Positions 37,501-49,772 of a stretch of 64,000 bases of DNA are shown in pieces (the stretch's first letter is position 1; every line of letters starts with the position of its first letter). Where the stretch lies: positions 124,001 to 188,000 of the forward strand of contig AFXF02001781.1 in NCBI GenBank assembly GCA_000231825.2, given 5' to 3'. Source of the stretch: Tetrahymena elliotti 4EA (taxonomy: Eukaryota; Ciliophora; Oligohymenophorea; Hymenostomatida; Tetrahymenidae). The translations under genes were made by a program, and so were the position numbers. Below the pieces are notes generated by a model. That model worked only from the letters and a program-made list of their open reading frames with translations, searched no databases and was not told the DNA's origin.

Positions 37501-38045
37501 TTTTTAAAGAATTTTAAAATAAAACTAGTAGCTGAAAATAATTTTTAAAAACTAATTTTTATTGGATTAACTTAGATTAGGGTTGAACAGATATCTATGT
37601 TTGATAATAATATTTTAAAAATATCATATAGATCATACTTAACTTACATCTAGCCAACCATAACTTATATTAATAAAAAAAATTAAAAAAGTTAATTAGT
37701 CAAATTTTCTATTATTTAAATATTAATAAATAAAAAATTTTCAAAGTTTAACCAGAAAAATAGATTTTATTCAGTCTTTCTCTTTTTTTTGTTTTTATTC
37801 TTAACTCAAAAATGAATAATTGGTCAATAAATAAATAAATATATTCTTTTTAATCAAATTCAATTTGTCTTTATTGAATGAATATTTAAAATTTGTAAGT
37901 TTATTTCTTTATAAAACACAATTTAAAGTTTATTATGAAAATAAATATTCATTGTTTGTTGATTCAAGTAAGAATTGTTTAATAGATTGAATGTTTTTAA
38001 GACTTTATATTTTATTAATTTATCTCTACTTATTCAATAGCTTAA
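37501..38045. other. Spacer
   Basis: AT-rich; no features recognised. It may include further decayed upstream parts of the remnant, which I could not detect. Confidence 0.45.
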
Positions 38046-41000
38046 ATGAATGCAAATTAAGAAACATAGTAACAGAGTGAAGAACTTGAAGTTCGAACAA
38101 ATTAGTAAATCAAAGAATTACACAAAAAGAAGCTTCAAGATTTAGCTGAACAGGAATATCAATCTAAAAAAATATCTTCTGTTCTTCCTTAATTAGAAGT
38201 ATTTACAATTTTTTATTTTCTTTTAGTTTTTTTAAATCCTTTCACACTTATTAAAATAAGGGCTTACTCCTACTTTATCAAAAATAAAATATAATTAAAA
38301 ATGAGTCTGATTTATAGTATGTAACATCGGAAATAAATTAATATCCCATCATTAAATAGTACTAAATGAAAAATATTTAACCAAACGTTTTTTGCTAGCA
38401 TTTTATGGAGTAGATGCAATACACATTTATTTAATTAGGTGATCAGCTTTAGAATAATTGTAAAATTTTATATCTACCTATTTAAAAATATTCATTTCAA
38501 TCATGGTATCCTAATTTGCATTTTTAAAAATATTTTTAAGAGCTAATGGAAGATTACATTTGTTTCTTACTAAAAGGAAAAGTTTCTATTTATTAAGAAA
38601 AAACGACTTCTTAAATTGAAGAGAATTTTATAGAATATTTTAAAGTCTACTACCACTAAGTCAAATAATAAATCAAAGAAAATAGCATTTAATAAAAATT
38701 AGATGCTTTTATGTCAGAAGTATCTTCTTAAGCTGATAAAAAAAACTCCAAAGTATCATTTTAAATTACAAAACAAAGTAGTTAAGAAAAAAAAATGTAA
38801 TGGGATGAGTCTGTATAGTAAATTAATAGTAATTAAACATAGAGAAAATAAAGTAATTTGACAAATTAGAAATAGCTTACTCAAAAAGATTATGAGCATT
38901 TATTTACCAGATTTCATAATATTTTCAGCAAAGAAGAGTTGAGGATTCTTTAATCTCTATTAAGAGAGCTTATTATTAAAGAAATTTTTTAACTGATTGA
39001 CTAGCAAGAACACAATTAAATGAATTTTGATGAACAGCAGTAAAAGTTATTATTATGGTATTAGCCAAGAACAGATTACTACTTTAATGAGTGGGGTATA
39101 CCTAAATATTATGAAATAAAATCATTTTTTTCAGGTATTTTATTTAATATTTAATTATTGTTTGGATATCCAATTATTTCAATTATTAAATGAAGGTGAG
39201 CATTTTTATAGTATGGGTTTTTTCTAAGATAAAGCTTGTTTATTGATAGCAGCAGATGATTCTCACATGCTAACAATGAAAAAATCGCAATATGAATCTT
39301 TATCAAATTATTAGCCTGATTAATAAAAAGAAAAATTTTAATTTATTGGAGAGATTTTTAAAGATCTATCAAAGAACACAGTGCTAAAATTTATTTATAA
39401 TTTCAAAAAAAAAGAATTTAAACGAAAGTAGCATATTTGGAGACAAAATGAGAAAGTAGATGGGATTTATTTTATATAAAGTGGGGAAGTGGAGTATCTT
39501 AAATCTTAAAAAACAAAAAAAAACTAAAACAAAAAACATGATTCAAAATTATAAAAACAAGAAATAGAATTGATCATTAAAAATGATTAAAAAGTTTAAT
39601 TATTACAAGTACTAATTTTAATAATTTATTTTGATTCAAACTTTTATTTAAATTTTATTTAGGTTTGCTCTTTTATTCAGGGTAACTTTATTGGAGAAGA
39701 AGATTTATTTGAATCTCATAGGCAATATTCAGTAATTGTTAAAAGCGAAACAGTGACAGTTTAATACCTATCAATAGAAGATTTAGGAAATATAAAAAAT
39801 CTAATATCAGAAATATATATCTAGTTAACGAAGAGAGTTGAACAAAAAAAGAGAAACCTTGATTAAAAATTAAAAATAGCTGTTTAATTAAATCTTTAAA
39901 AAGGAGAATAAGAATGTATTGCTGATATGCTATCTAACCCTTAAGGTTTTAAATCATAAAAATTTAATGATAAAAATCAAAGAAAAGAAATTTAAAAGTT
40001 AATTGAAGAGCAAGAGAATAAGAAATTTACTGACACTAATGACATTAAGTAGATTGATAAATTAATTCGTAGTGAATTTGGTAAAAAGAAATATTTACAA
40101 ATGATCTAAGAGAATCCTTAAGTAATTCTATCCAGTAAATTTAAATAAATTTATCTTAATTTTAAAACTTTTTTACTTATAAAATAAATTTAATTTAACA
40201 ATTATAGATTCTACATTAAATTCTCTTGAGTCAGTTATGAGTTTTACAGATTTATCAAAAAAATAAGAAAAAGGAATTAACACCCCATAGTAAAAATAAG
40301 TAAAAAATGGATAGAAATAATTAAATAGTTCATTAAACTAGATATCGGATGAAACTTAACAAAATTAAAAAAAAGATTTAAAAAGCTAAATGATGAAACA
40401 GGTAAAAAATGTCATGAAAATTAACAAATTTATAAATTCAGCTAAGCATAAATAAAAATCTTAAAACACTGATAATGGTGACAACTCTAGTCAAGCTTCT
40501 AAAAATGATTAAAACGAATTAGATACAATTTTTAACGGCTAAGAAGTTTCTAACCAAAAAACTTTATAATCAAAGCTATCAAAAGTTTAAACTTCTGTTT
40601 CTAATTCTTTGCAGAATTCAAACCAATAGCTTTTTGTCTCATCTCAAATAACTGGAAATTCTGAAAGTGTTAATACTATGCCTAAGAGAGAAAGATAAAA
40701 TAAATTAACAGATAAAGAGAAGCAGATGATTTAGTCATAAAAACTAGAAAAAGAAATCAATTCATCTAAGTTTAAAAACTTAAAACTCTTTCTATCAGAA
40801 GAGCAAATTTAACATTTAGCAGCCAAAAAGCTAAAGTAAAAAGAGAGCTATCAAGAGAGGAATAAATTGACTTTTTTTGAGCAGTAATAAATCAAGGAGA
40901 GTTTGTCAAAGAAAACAATCAGACCAGGCCAAAAAAATTTATTGAATGACGAATAAAAGATTTAAATGAAAGCGGCTCTTCATTCTCTGCTTCTTAGCAA

Positions 41001-42829
41001 TTCTGAAAAGTTAGAGAAGGATTTTATTTTCAAAGGAGTTCAAACTTAGCAGTCAATGAAACAACTTTAATTAAAAATGTATTAGAGACTTTCATAAAAG
41101 CCAGGAATGTAAAATTTATGTTATTCTCCAAACAACAAATCTAAAAGAAATAGTAAAATCTATTCTACAGCTGTATCTCGTAAGCACAGCTAATAAATAG
41201 AAATGATTAATTTATTGTCACAAAGCTAAACCAATTCCCCTTTAATAGAAAACTCTCCTAAACATTTTTTTACACAAATCTAAACAGCCAATCAAACACC
41301 TCTTTAAAGTAATAATTTCATATTTGATTCTTAAACTTGCTCTCCTTAACATTCAACTCAAACATTTTCAGAGTAAATGAGCCTAAAATTACTAAGAAAT
41401 CGTCATTCTAATGGTAATGATAGTATAATAGAAGAAAATAAACCAAACTTATAATTTATTTAAACTAACTCTCTAAGTGTTAATACAAGTTATTCATTCA
41501 GTACAGAATAATTAAATAAGTAAAATAAATTTACTAATAATTGTGTTCATAGAAGGGTTTAATCAGGTAACCCAAGAGTTTAATAGAATAAATCATCATC
41601 ACCTATTAAAACCTCTAATAATCCTAAATATTTATTTTCATCTATAACTAACAAATAAACTAGATGCAAACTCAAACCAAGTGATGGAACGCCATACAAA
41701 AATAAAGTAAACTTCTTATTTAAAATTCTTGTTAACGTTGTTTATTTATATTTAGAGCTCATCTATTTAACATCAGCTAAATTATATAAAGCAATATAAT
41801 TTTAATTTAGAAACATCACTATCAGGTTATTCATAGAATTACTAAAGAAATTCCAAATCTTAAATGATAGACAGCTCTAATATTTTCAGAAATGATTCAG
41901 TATTTTAATATTCATTAAATTGTAATAGCCCTGCTCCATAAAATCTAACTGAAAAATATAAGCATGAACCTTCTTTTAGTAATATAATCTAAATAAGCGA
42001 CTCATCAGCAAGTAATATCAAAAGAGAAAACACAACAAATTAAAAAAGCATTGAGAAAAACTTGTAAAACTAAATAAATCCATATTTGAATTAATTACTT
42101 GAAGATAATTAAATTCTTTCTATGAATAAAATTAATTTATAAAATAGGGCATCAACCTCTCAGATTTTTACAAATTTAAATGCTAAAAATTCATTTATGA
42201 ATGTTTAAATTAATAATAAAATGGATGAAAAATCTCCATTAGTTATTAAATCTTTGTAAATAAATGATTTTATGAGCTTTGATTAACTAAGATCTATTCC
42301 TAATTCCAGACCAAATAGTGCCTAAATTAAATTTAACACTTCTCCCACTTATATCAATTAGTAACAGAATAATATCTTTATACCAACAGATGTATCTTAT
42401 TAAAACTATTCCTCTTTAGCTTTTGCTTAAAAAGAATAAAGCTAAAATAGCTATTAAAGATCACCTAATTAAAGTAGTTGCCTATCTCAGTTAAAGAACA
42501 CATTAAATTTAAATTATCCCTTAACCTAAGTAAATAGAAAATACTAACATTATTCAAACATCCATGAACAGCATGACAAAACAAACTTATATAAATAAAA
42601 GTTAAATCTAACATGCAACTAAAACAGCCCAAAAACTAATAATAATCAAAAATAAAAAATATTGCCATTTTAGAGAATCCATTCAGCAACGGCAAGATAA
42701 AAAATAAAAAAGAATACTGTTATAAACTAAATCATAAGTCAATATAAAAAGAGCAATGGTCTTATATTAGTTCCTAATGATCTATTAGTTCTTGAAGAAT
42801 TTTAAAATAGTAAAATAGAAATTAAATGA
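38046..42829 (+). CDS. Large protein with two cyclic-nucleotide-binding-like domains, 1494 aa
   Basis: Six exons: 38046-38198, 38261-39134, 39196-39608, 39663-40134, 40208-41706 and 41756-42829; coding length 4485. Two CNBD-type beta barrels are recognisable. The first spans about residues 95-375 and carries a long glutamine/serine-rich insertion (YICFLLKGKVSIY ... FSGEHFYSMGFF). The second is at about 390-530 (DGIYFIQSGEVEYLK ... GNFIGEEDLFESHRQYSVIV). In the second phosphate-binding cassette the glutamate and an arginine remain, but the usual alanines after the arginine are Q and Y, so ligand binding is uncertain. From residue 560 to the end the chain is Q/N/S-rich with charged helices. No kinase, channel or membrane segment is attached. 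It probably acts as a regulatory or scaffold protein. Confidence 0.8.
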
Positions 42830-43266
42830 TTTATTTAAAATTTATTTTTTACTAGTAAATGATCATTTTTTGGTTTTTGGTGATTTGTATTGAGTTTATT
42901 TACTATTAAAAAATTTATGAAATATAAAAAGAAGTTTAATTGAATAAAATTGCTTTGAAAATTTTTCTTTGACTCAAAAGATTTTAATTTAATTTGAATG
43001 AAAAACTTATTCCAAAATTAATATTTTTATTTTCAATCAAAATAAAAGCAATTTTTATTGAATTTGAAAGAAAAACTTTTATAAAATGATTTAAAAAAAA
43101 AAATTAATTCGTTGTAATTTGAATGAAAAACATTTTAATTAAGTTCGATTGAAAGACTTATTTTGAAAATTCTTAATTTTTAAATTAAATGAAAAAATCT
43201 TAATTAATTTTTATCAAAAATTTTAATAATTGATAACCATTTTAACAAATAATTAATTTTACAAAT
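42830..43266. other. Spacer with degenerate GAATGAAAAAC-like repeats
   Basis: AT-rich 3' flank and upstream region. Units resembling AATTTGAATGAAAAACTT recur imperfectly at about 42945-43170 (five or six times), spaced about 40-60 bp. They may be a local degenerate tandem or upstream elements of the GTPase gene. Confidence 0.4.
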
Positions 43267-43812
43267 ATGATATAAAAACCAAATAAACTTAATGTGACTT
43301 AACCTAAGGAAGTAAAAAGATTCAAAGTTTTAGTTTTAGGAGATGGAGGTGTAGGAAAATCCTCAATTTTAGACAGATTTATAAACAATACTTTTGAATC
43401 TAAATATAGAGCTACCATAGCTATAGATTATAAAAATAAAACAGTAGATTTACCAAAAGAAAGTGTTTAGCTCAATTTTTGGGATTTCTCTGGCCATCCA
43501 GAATTTTATGAAGTTAGAAATGAATTTTACAAAGATGCTAATGCTATTTTGTTAGTGTTGGATGTAACTTTAAGAAGAAGTTTAGATGGATTAGATATGT
43601 GGTTGAGAGAGGCTCATGAAATGGGTGTTTAAGGAATACCAACTGTTGTTGTAGGAAACAAAAAAGATATGTCAGTTAGAGCAGTTAGTGAAAATGATGC
43701 ATATAATTGGGCTAAAACAAGATCGTTTGATTATTTTGAAGTTTCTGCATCAGACGGTACAGGATTAGAAGAATTATTTAAATTTTTATCTGAAAAATTA
43801 GTAAAGCAATGA
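43267..43812 (+). CDS. RJL-family small GTPase (DNAJC27-like, without J domain), 181 aa
   Basis: Single exon; ATG 43267, TGA 43810. All nucleotide-binding motifs are present: G1 GDGGVGKSS (25-33), G3 WDFSGH (72-77), G4 NKKD (131-134) and G5 SAS (160-162). WDFSGHPEFYEVRNEFYKD is the signature of the RJL/RBJ family. In this family the catalytic glutamine of Rab and Ras (after the G3 glycine) is histidine, here H77. There is no C-terminal cysteine, so no prenylation, also typical. Animal DNAJC27 adds a J domain after the GTPase; this protein stops before it, as in many protists. RJL genes tend to be kept in organisms with motile cilia, which fits a ciliate; the exact role is not visible here. 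Confidence 0.9.
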
Positions 43813-44585
43813 AAAGCACTATCTTTAAATTAACAATAATAAAATAGAATAAAAACAATGAAATTATAATATTAGGATGATATTTTTTTAGATTTATTTA
43901 TTATGTAAAAAAAGAATTTTTATGATATATAAAATTGTGGTGATATTTGTAAAAATTAAAAAATCATTTCTTAATAACTAATTATTTTAAAAATAAATGA
44001 TTTCAAATTAATTTTCAAGAAAGAGTTTGATAATTATATAAAATAATGAAGAAAAAAATATTTTATTGATTATTTATTTTTTGTATTATAAATAAATGAT
44101 TCATATCACAAAGCTCAATAAAATATAAAACAGATAGGAAATAAAATTAACAAGGAAGGATTGATTACTATGACAATTAAAAATTTAAATTATGAAATAA
44201 TATGTTAAATGAAAAAAATAAATGATAATCAAATAGTTACTGCAGATAGGTGATTACAATAAACTATTTTTATTTCTTGACTTCTTCTAATGTGTAGTAA
44301 ATATATATATTCATAACAATTGAATAATCAAAATGAAAAAGGAAGTAAATAAATAGCAACAACCATATTATTTAAAATAAAATATTTATTTTTAATTTTA
44401 TAAAATTTTATTTTTATTCAAGCATAGATGCAAAAAAAAATGCTTAGATGTCATAAATATTTTCATAAAAGAAGATTAAAATTCTAAAATACATACTGTA
44501 TACATTTGAAATTTACTTGAAATCTTTGCAAAATTTAATGAATTTGTTAAATTTAGATAATAAATATTTAAATTGTTTCTTGTTT
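43813..44585. other. Spacer between convergent genes
   Basis: AT-rich; a short A-rich stretch near 44430 and nothing else recognised. Confidence 0.5.
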
Positions 44586-46538
44586 TCATTTAGCTTTTTT
44601 ATCTGTAGCTTTATTATTACTATCTGTTTTATTTTAATTTTATTAATTTGTTTATTAAACTTATTGCTGCTACTGCTAGGCTAATTATGACTAAGTTTAT
44701 GATTATTACATTTATTAATTTTAAGGTTATTACAATCCTTATTATTGAGAGTTCTTTTGTTAATCGCTTTATAATTGAGAGCTATTTTATTATAAATTAC
44801 TATTTTTATTTTAATTTTGCTTGCCTAGTTAGCTTTAGTTTTACTGATAGCTACTAACACCTTAAACATTAGATTGATTTAATACATTATTATGAATTTC
44901 ATCTAAATCTACATCAAAAATTTCTTTAATTCTTCTATGGAGAGCTTCATTATCATTCGGATCTATAGGTTAGTTTTCATTTTATGGCTCTTCATTAATA
45001 TCTTAAGGAAGAATTTAATCCTCTTTCTCCTACTCTATTAGAGAATTAATCAATGGATCTCCACTCTTATTTAGTTCATCTATTTTAGATTGGCTCTATT
45101 CAATTACTTCAAATTCTAAATCTCCATTTAAAATCTATTCGAATTCTTCTATTCTGATGTGATACTAGTTAAGAGTGATATCTTTAACCCATTTAATGAC
45201 ATCAATATAGGCACCCCTGAATTTACCATAAATTAAAATACAATCATTATACATTTATAAATTGATTCTTCTAAGATTTTCATTCCAAAATCCTCTCCAA
45301 TCGTCACTCTCTTTAATGAAGAATCTCTAATACATTTCTTAAATTCTGTCAATACCAAACTAGCTTATATTTTCTATTCCTACAATAATTCCTATCATAA
45401 TTTAAAGGATTTACATATCTGACATATGATAAAGGGTGTTCTAGTATACAAAGCTAGTTATTAAATTTATTGAATTTAATTTCTTACGTTCTCCGTTTCT
45501 ACCTGTACCAGTCATAGGATCTACTTAAGCAAGCATTACAGCTTTCATATCTAAAAACAGTTCATTTAAAAAATTTTCTAATTTTATGTAGTATTTAGAT
45601 AAAGCACGAAGTCCCTATTCAGATTTTGTGTTTACACAACTTAACCCACTATCCAAAGCATAGAATTTTCCATAATCAAAAGTTAAATTATTTGGATCTT
45701 TCAGCTATTCAGTTTTATTTAAAAAAGTTGTTTTCATTTTAACTATAATATTATCTGGATTTCCTTCATTATCCCATAATAAAGGATATCTATTTTATAA
45801 ACAATTTAATTATTAAAGAGAAAATCTAACAATTTTACCTATCAGAATTATTAATAAGAGTGTCAAATGCTATGATAATTCCTAAACGAATCAACCTATC
45901 TCTAGATTCAGGTGTGATGTGGTCAAATACTAAAGCAGCCCTATGAGGACCCATTCCTTAAATTGAAATACCTGGAATGTATTCTTATATTTGTAAGAAA
46001 GCCATATCTATTCTTGAAGTTACCTGAAATCAGAAATTAGATAAATAAAAGAATAATTCATTCAATAAATTACTCTTCTTTATAATGTTTCATCACATAG
46101 AGTTGCTTTTTCTAAATTCTTAATTATTTTTTTGAATTCATTATCATACCAACGTATAACTCTCATTTGAGGAACAGTGACATTCAATATTCTTTTTAGT
46201 TTATAAAGAAAATAGTCAACTGCAGCATCTTAAGATCCCTTAACCACGATAGCTCCCTCTTCAGATTCAACAAAGATAACTCCTTATTATCCTGAGGAAC
46301 TTATAGCTACTGCTTTTATTCCTTCCCAGTCAAATTTTCTAATACTTGGAACAGGTCTAGTAGCATAATTAAACTCTCTCAAAATAATATCAGGCTATAT
46401 TTCACTTTTTTTTGTTGAGTTTTTATCAGGGCCTGGTCTTTAATGAGGGTAAGGAACATATCTTGCATCTCTAAGCTCTTTATCTTGGAATGAATACCTA
46501 TATTTAGTATACTCTTCTATATTTTAAAACTTTTTCAT
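44586..46538 (-). CDS. Actin-fragmin-kinase-like protein kinase with Q-rich tail, 617 aa
   Basis: Three exons: 46074-46538, 45839-46023 and 44586-45789; introns 50 and 49 bp. The fold is that of Physarum actin-fragmin kinase, an atypical kinase distantly related to PI kinases. The nucleotide-binding sheet GVIFVESEEGAIVVKGS (about 90-106) supplies the lysine, and VPQMRVIRWYD follows. EYIPGISI (about 171) is the hinge. The catalytic loop region LGIIIAFDTLINNSDRYPLL is at about 199-219, then WDNEGNPDNI. YALDSG (about 261) carries the metal-binding aspartate. The key residues therefore seem present. A helical region follows, then an acidic segment, and the last 90 residues are glutamine/asparagine repeats encoded mostly by TAA, which shows up as a T-rich tract on the plus strand. 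In Physarum the substrate is actin in complex with fragmin; here the substrate is unknown. Confidence 0.85.
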
Positions 46539-46904
46539 TTTTATATTTGATTATTGATTAATAATATCAAGTAATTTATTATTTTAATTATTGATTATAA
46601 ATATTATTAAAAACAACCATTTAACTAAAATACTAAATAACAAGTAAATAATGACTATTTATAAACCTATCTGAAACTTAATTAATTACCTTAAATTATA
46701 AATCACATAACATAAAAATAGTAATTACCTAGAAAAAAGTATTATTAGGTATAAAATAGATTTCAACAGAAAATCCTATCAAAAATGACTCAAAAAATAG
46801 GTATTTAAAATAGATAAAAATAGTATTTTGATTACTCCCCATACTATATACTCTTCTCTTTTAAAAAACAAAAAATTTAAACAAATTCATATTAAAAATA
46901 GACA

Positions 46905-46968
46905 CTTACCTTTATTTTTTACCTTAATTCATTTTAAGGTAAATTTTAGATTAATAATTTTAGGTAAG
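46905..46968. repeat. Nested inverted repeat (cruciform-like)
   Basis: Outer arms CTTACC (46905-46910) and GGTAAG (46963-46968) enclose inner arms TTACCTT (46919-46925) and AAGGTAA (46936-46942). All pairs are exact complements. It lies about 370 bp upstream of the kinase start. It could be a hairpin in a transcript or chance in AT-rich DNA; the double nesting makes chance less likely. Confidence 0.4.
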
Positions 46969-47452
46969 ATTAGTATGTTTTGCCTTTTCAATATTGATGA
47001 AGGGACTTCCACGTACATTTAGATAACATAAAAATAACTCTTATTTTCCGTATTAGAAAAATAAAAACTCTTTTATTTTATCAAATATATTCTTGTTTTA
47101 ATCATGCACTATCATAAAGTGGGATAATATTGTCAAATATGATATTAAATTTGTAAAAAAGTAGATTTAAAGATTATCTAGAGGAAGTAAAATTGCAAAA
47201 TTATTATAATCTTTATTTAATTATTTTAATGAAGAATAAAAATTGAAATAAAATATTAATTAAAAAAAAATCTAGGATGTGATTCTTAAAAGCTTGGATT
47301 AAATAAAAAGAAAATTATTTAAGGAAGAAATAACAAAAGTAGATTAAAATAAAATAACAAAATTATCATTATTTCATATTTTATTATTTTACTCCAAAAA
47401 GTACCATAATTCATCTAACCTCAATCCTCATATATCACAAAAAAATATACTA

Positions 47453-47503
47453 GATGAGAGAAATGAAAAACCTCATTCTTGAGCTTTCCTCATTTCTTGC
47501 ATC
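47453..47503. repeat. Imperfect hairpin, 14-bp arms
   Basis: GATGAGAGAAATGA (47453-47466) pairs with TCATTTCTTGCATC (47490-47503) with two mismatches around a 23-base loop. A similar arrangement occurs at 57770-57806, where ATGAGAGATACT faces AGTATTTCTCAT. No gene is nearby. Confidence 0.35.
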
Positions 47504-48101
47504 ACAAGACTAAAATAAATAAGGAAATGTATTTATTTTTATGATTACAAAGATAAGTAAAAGCGAATCATTTAAGAATGAAATAATAAAAGTAAAAATT
47601 GTAAACGACAAACAAATTTTCTAGAAATGATAATCTTTTATTAGAGTAATTTTATATAATTTATTAGATATTTTTAATAATAAATAGAGTAGAGTTTCTT
47701 TTAGTAACACTTAAACTTTTTTAACTTTCTTAACCAAGAAATATTAATCTATTCTTTATTTTTTGAACTTTTTTAAGGATTTATTTATTTAAAACCAAAA
47801 GAATTGTTTATTCAAGTATTTAACCTAAATTAACTCCCTAGCCAATATGTATGTCTGTACTCTTACCATATTAATTCTTCATTAAAAAGAGTAAAATATT
47901 ATTATTTTTAATCGATATATCCTTTTCATGTGCAATTATCATTCATAAATTAGTTTTTAGAATTTAAACTTTTCCATGATTATTTAATATATTAGTAAAC
48001 TGTTTAAAGTCTTTGAAGAGACTAAGTGCTCTCCTTGTACTATTTTCAAGTACAACAAATATCCTTTTTTAAGGATTTTAATGAGTTAAGTATTTATTAA
48101 C

Positions 48102-49772
48102 TCATTGTTTTTAGTATTCAGTTTTGGGTTTCGGTTGCTTTTTAGCATTCACAACAACATTTGATATTGGAGATTTGGCATCTTCATTCTCATCATCAGA
48201 GTTACCTGGAGAAGAAGGGTTACTGGTATTATTTCTGCTGCCACTACAACTACTATCACTACTACTGCTGCTACTACTAGTAAGCTTATTCAGACTCGTC
48301 GCCTGCGCCTGCCTCCGTATTGGGCTCTGCTGCTAAGAACTTGGGCAACTCTCAAAGCTAAATGAATCATCTAAATTAATTCTTTTTGATTTATTGACCT
48401 AAGTATCTGGGGTAGCTATAACAGAATCAATTAAACCCATAGAATTTTTGTCATTAATAGCTTAAAGAAGGAGAGAATTACAAGCAGTGCTTTAAAGATT
48501 GTGACTAACTTCTAGAGGAGTTGATGAAGTTGATTAATTTTCATCTTCATTTTGCATATTATTATTAATGCTAATCACATGGTCTAAAGTATAGGCAATA
48601 AAATCACCTGATAACTTATTAGTAAATGAGGGGCTCTCCTGTTTTGATGCAGAAAGCTAACTAAGTTGGCTAAGTACTGATTATATCCGCGGCGGTATTG
48701 GACTGAGCGGAGGGCTTATTACTAAGCTGTTGCACAAGTAATTCATAATTTCTTTCTTTTCGCGGGATAAAGTTGAATATTTAATTCCTACTTCATCACA
48801 GAATTTGTTATTTTTAAATTCAATATTCATTGATTTGAGAATAACATACATAAGTGTACAAATGTAATTTGTAGGGTGTTTTCCCATGCGAGTGACACTT
48901 AAATATTCACAATTGTATAATGCCTTAATCTTTTGCTTAATCATTTCAATTTTTCTAGCAGTTTAGTTTTATTCGATATCCTTAATTTACTATTTATAAG
49001 CTATGTTACTAGTTTACTCATTTAGATATTATTATTACCCAAGTAAGTTTAAGCCTTAGTTAAAATTGCTAACTTCAGGCTTGTAGGTAGTGTTGTAAAT
49101 TGATGAGGAATTTCCAGTTAGAAGGAAGCATTTAATTTTATCTGTAACATTGCTCATAACTTCATCCCATTCATTTTTAATACGTTCGAAGTGAGTAATT
49201 GATCCAGATTTAATTTAAATTTCATATTTAGTTAGCTTTTTAGTATATTTCAAAAGTTTTCTTTGCTTAATCATAAAATGTTTACACATTTAATTGATTT
49301 AAATGGACTTATGTAACTTTTTGTTAAATTCATAGAAGCAAGCAGCGACTAAGCTTTTTAGAGAGCGACATTTTTTTTTCTTTTCATCCATAATACGAAG
49401 CATATCTTCAACGATTTAACTTACTTCCTCTCTATCATTTTAGTTTAAGGGGTATTGTGTACAAAATTCACATATTTATTTACTTATTTCACGCTATCTA
49501 TTTTCATAGTTAACTCCACTTATACTGCCTTATCCATAATTACTTTCTTATCTTTTATTTGATGAAAATTCATATCCAATACCTCCAAAAGTTTCAGGTA
49601 CTAAGTCTTCTTGCTTAAGCACAAGTCCACAAGAGCTGCATGAGGTAGTTCCTTCCTAAACGTGATTATAACCCCTACAGCCTCTAGGACAAATAATTTG
49701 ATTATTGTAAATAGTAGTGTTAGCTAAACTACTAGTATTTAAGATAATTTTGCTATTTTATCCCAAAATCAT
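48102..49772 (-). CDS. TFIIB-like transcription factor, 556 aa
   Basis: Single exon; ATG at 49772, TGA at 48102. TFIIB-family proteins bridge promoter-bound TBP and RNA polymerase. The N-terminal zinc ribbon has C28, C32, C45 and C48 (CPRGC ... CSSCGLVL); the first pair is spaced CX3C rather than the usual CX2C, and H37 lies between. A helical region (residues of about 110-215) and a second one with MGKHPTNYICTLMYVIL, DEVGIKYSTLSREKKEI and YLC (about 275-345) match the first and second cyclin folds, the latter being the better match. The 200-residue tail is serine-rich, with a poly-serine run. Two patches use CCG, CGG, GCG and ACG codons that are otherwise rare here (about 48697-48710 and 48297-48330). 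It is more divergent than canonical TFIIB, so it is probably a lineage-specific paralogue or a BRF-like factor. Confidence 0.8.

Larger units (their letters stand above)
46539..48101. other. 1.5-kb spacer with inverted repeats
   Basis: AT-rich. It contains a nested inverted repeat (46905-46968) and a long imperfect hairpin (47453-47503), both listed separately. No coding region is convincing. Confidence 0.5.
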
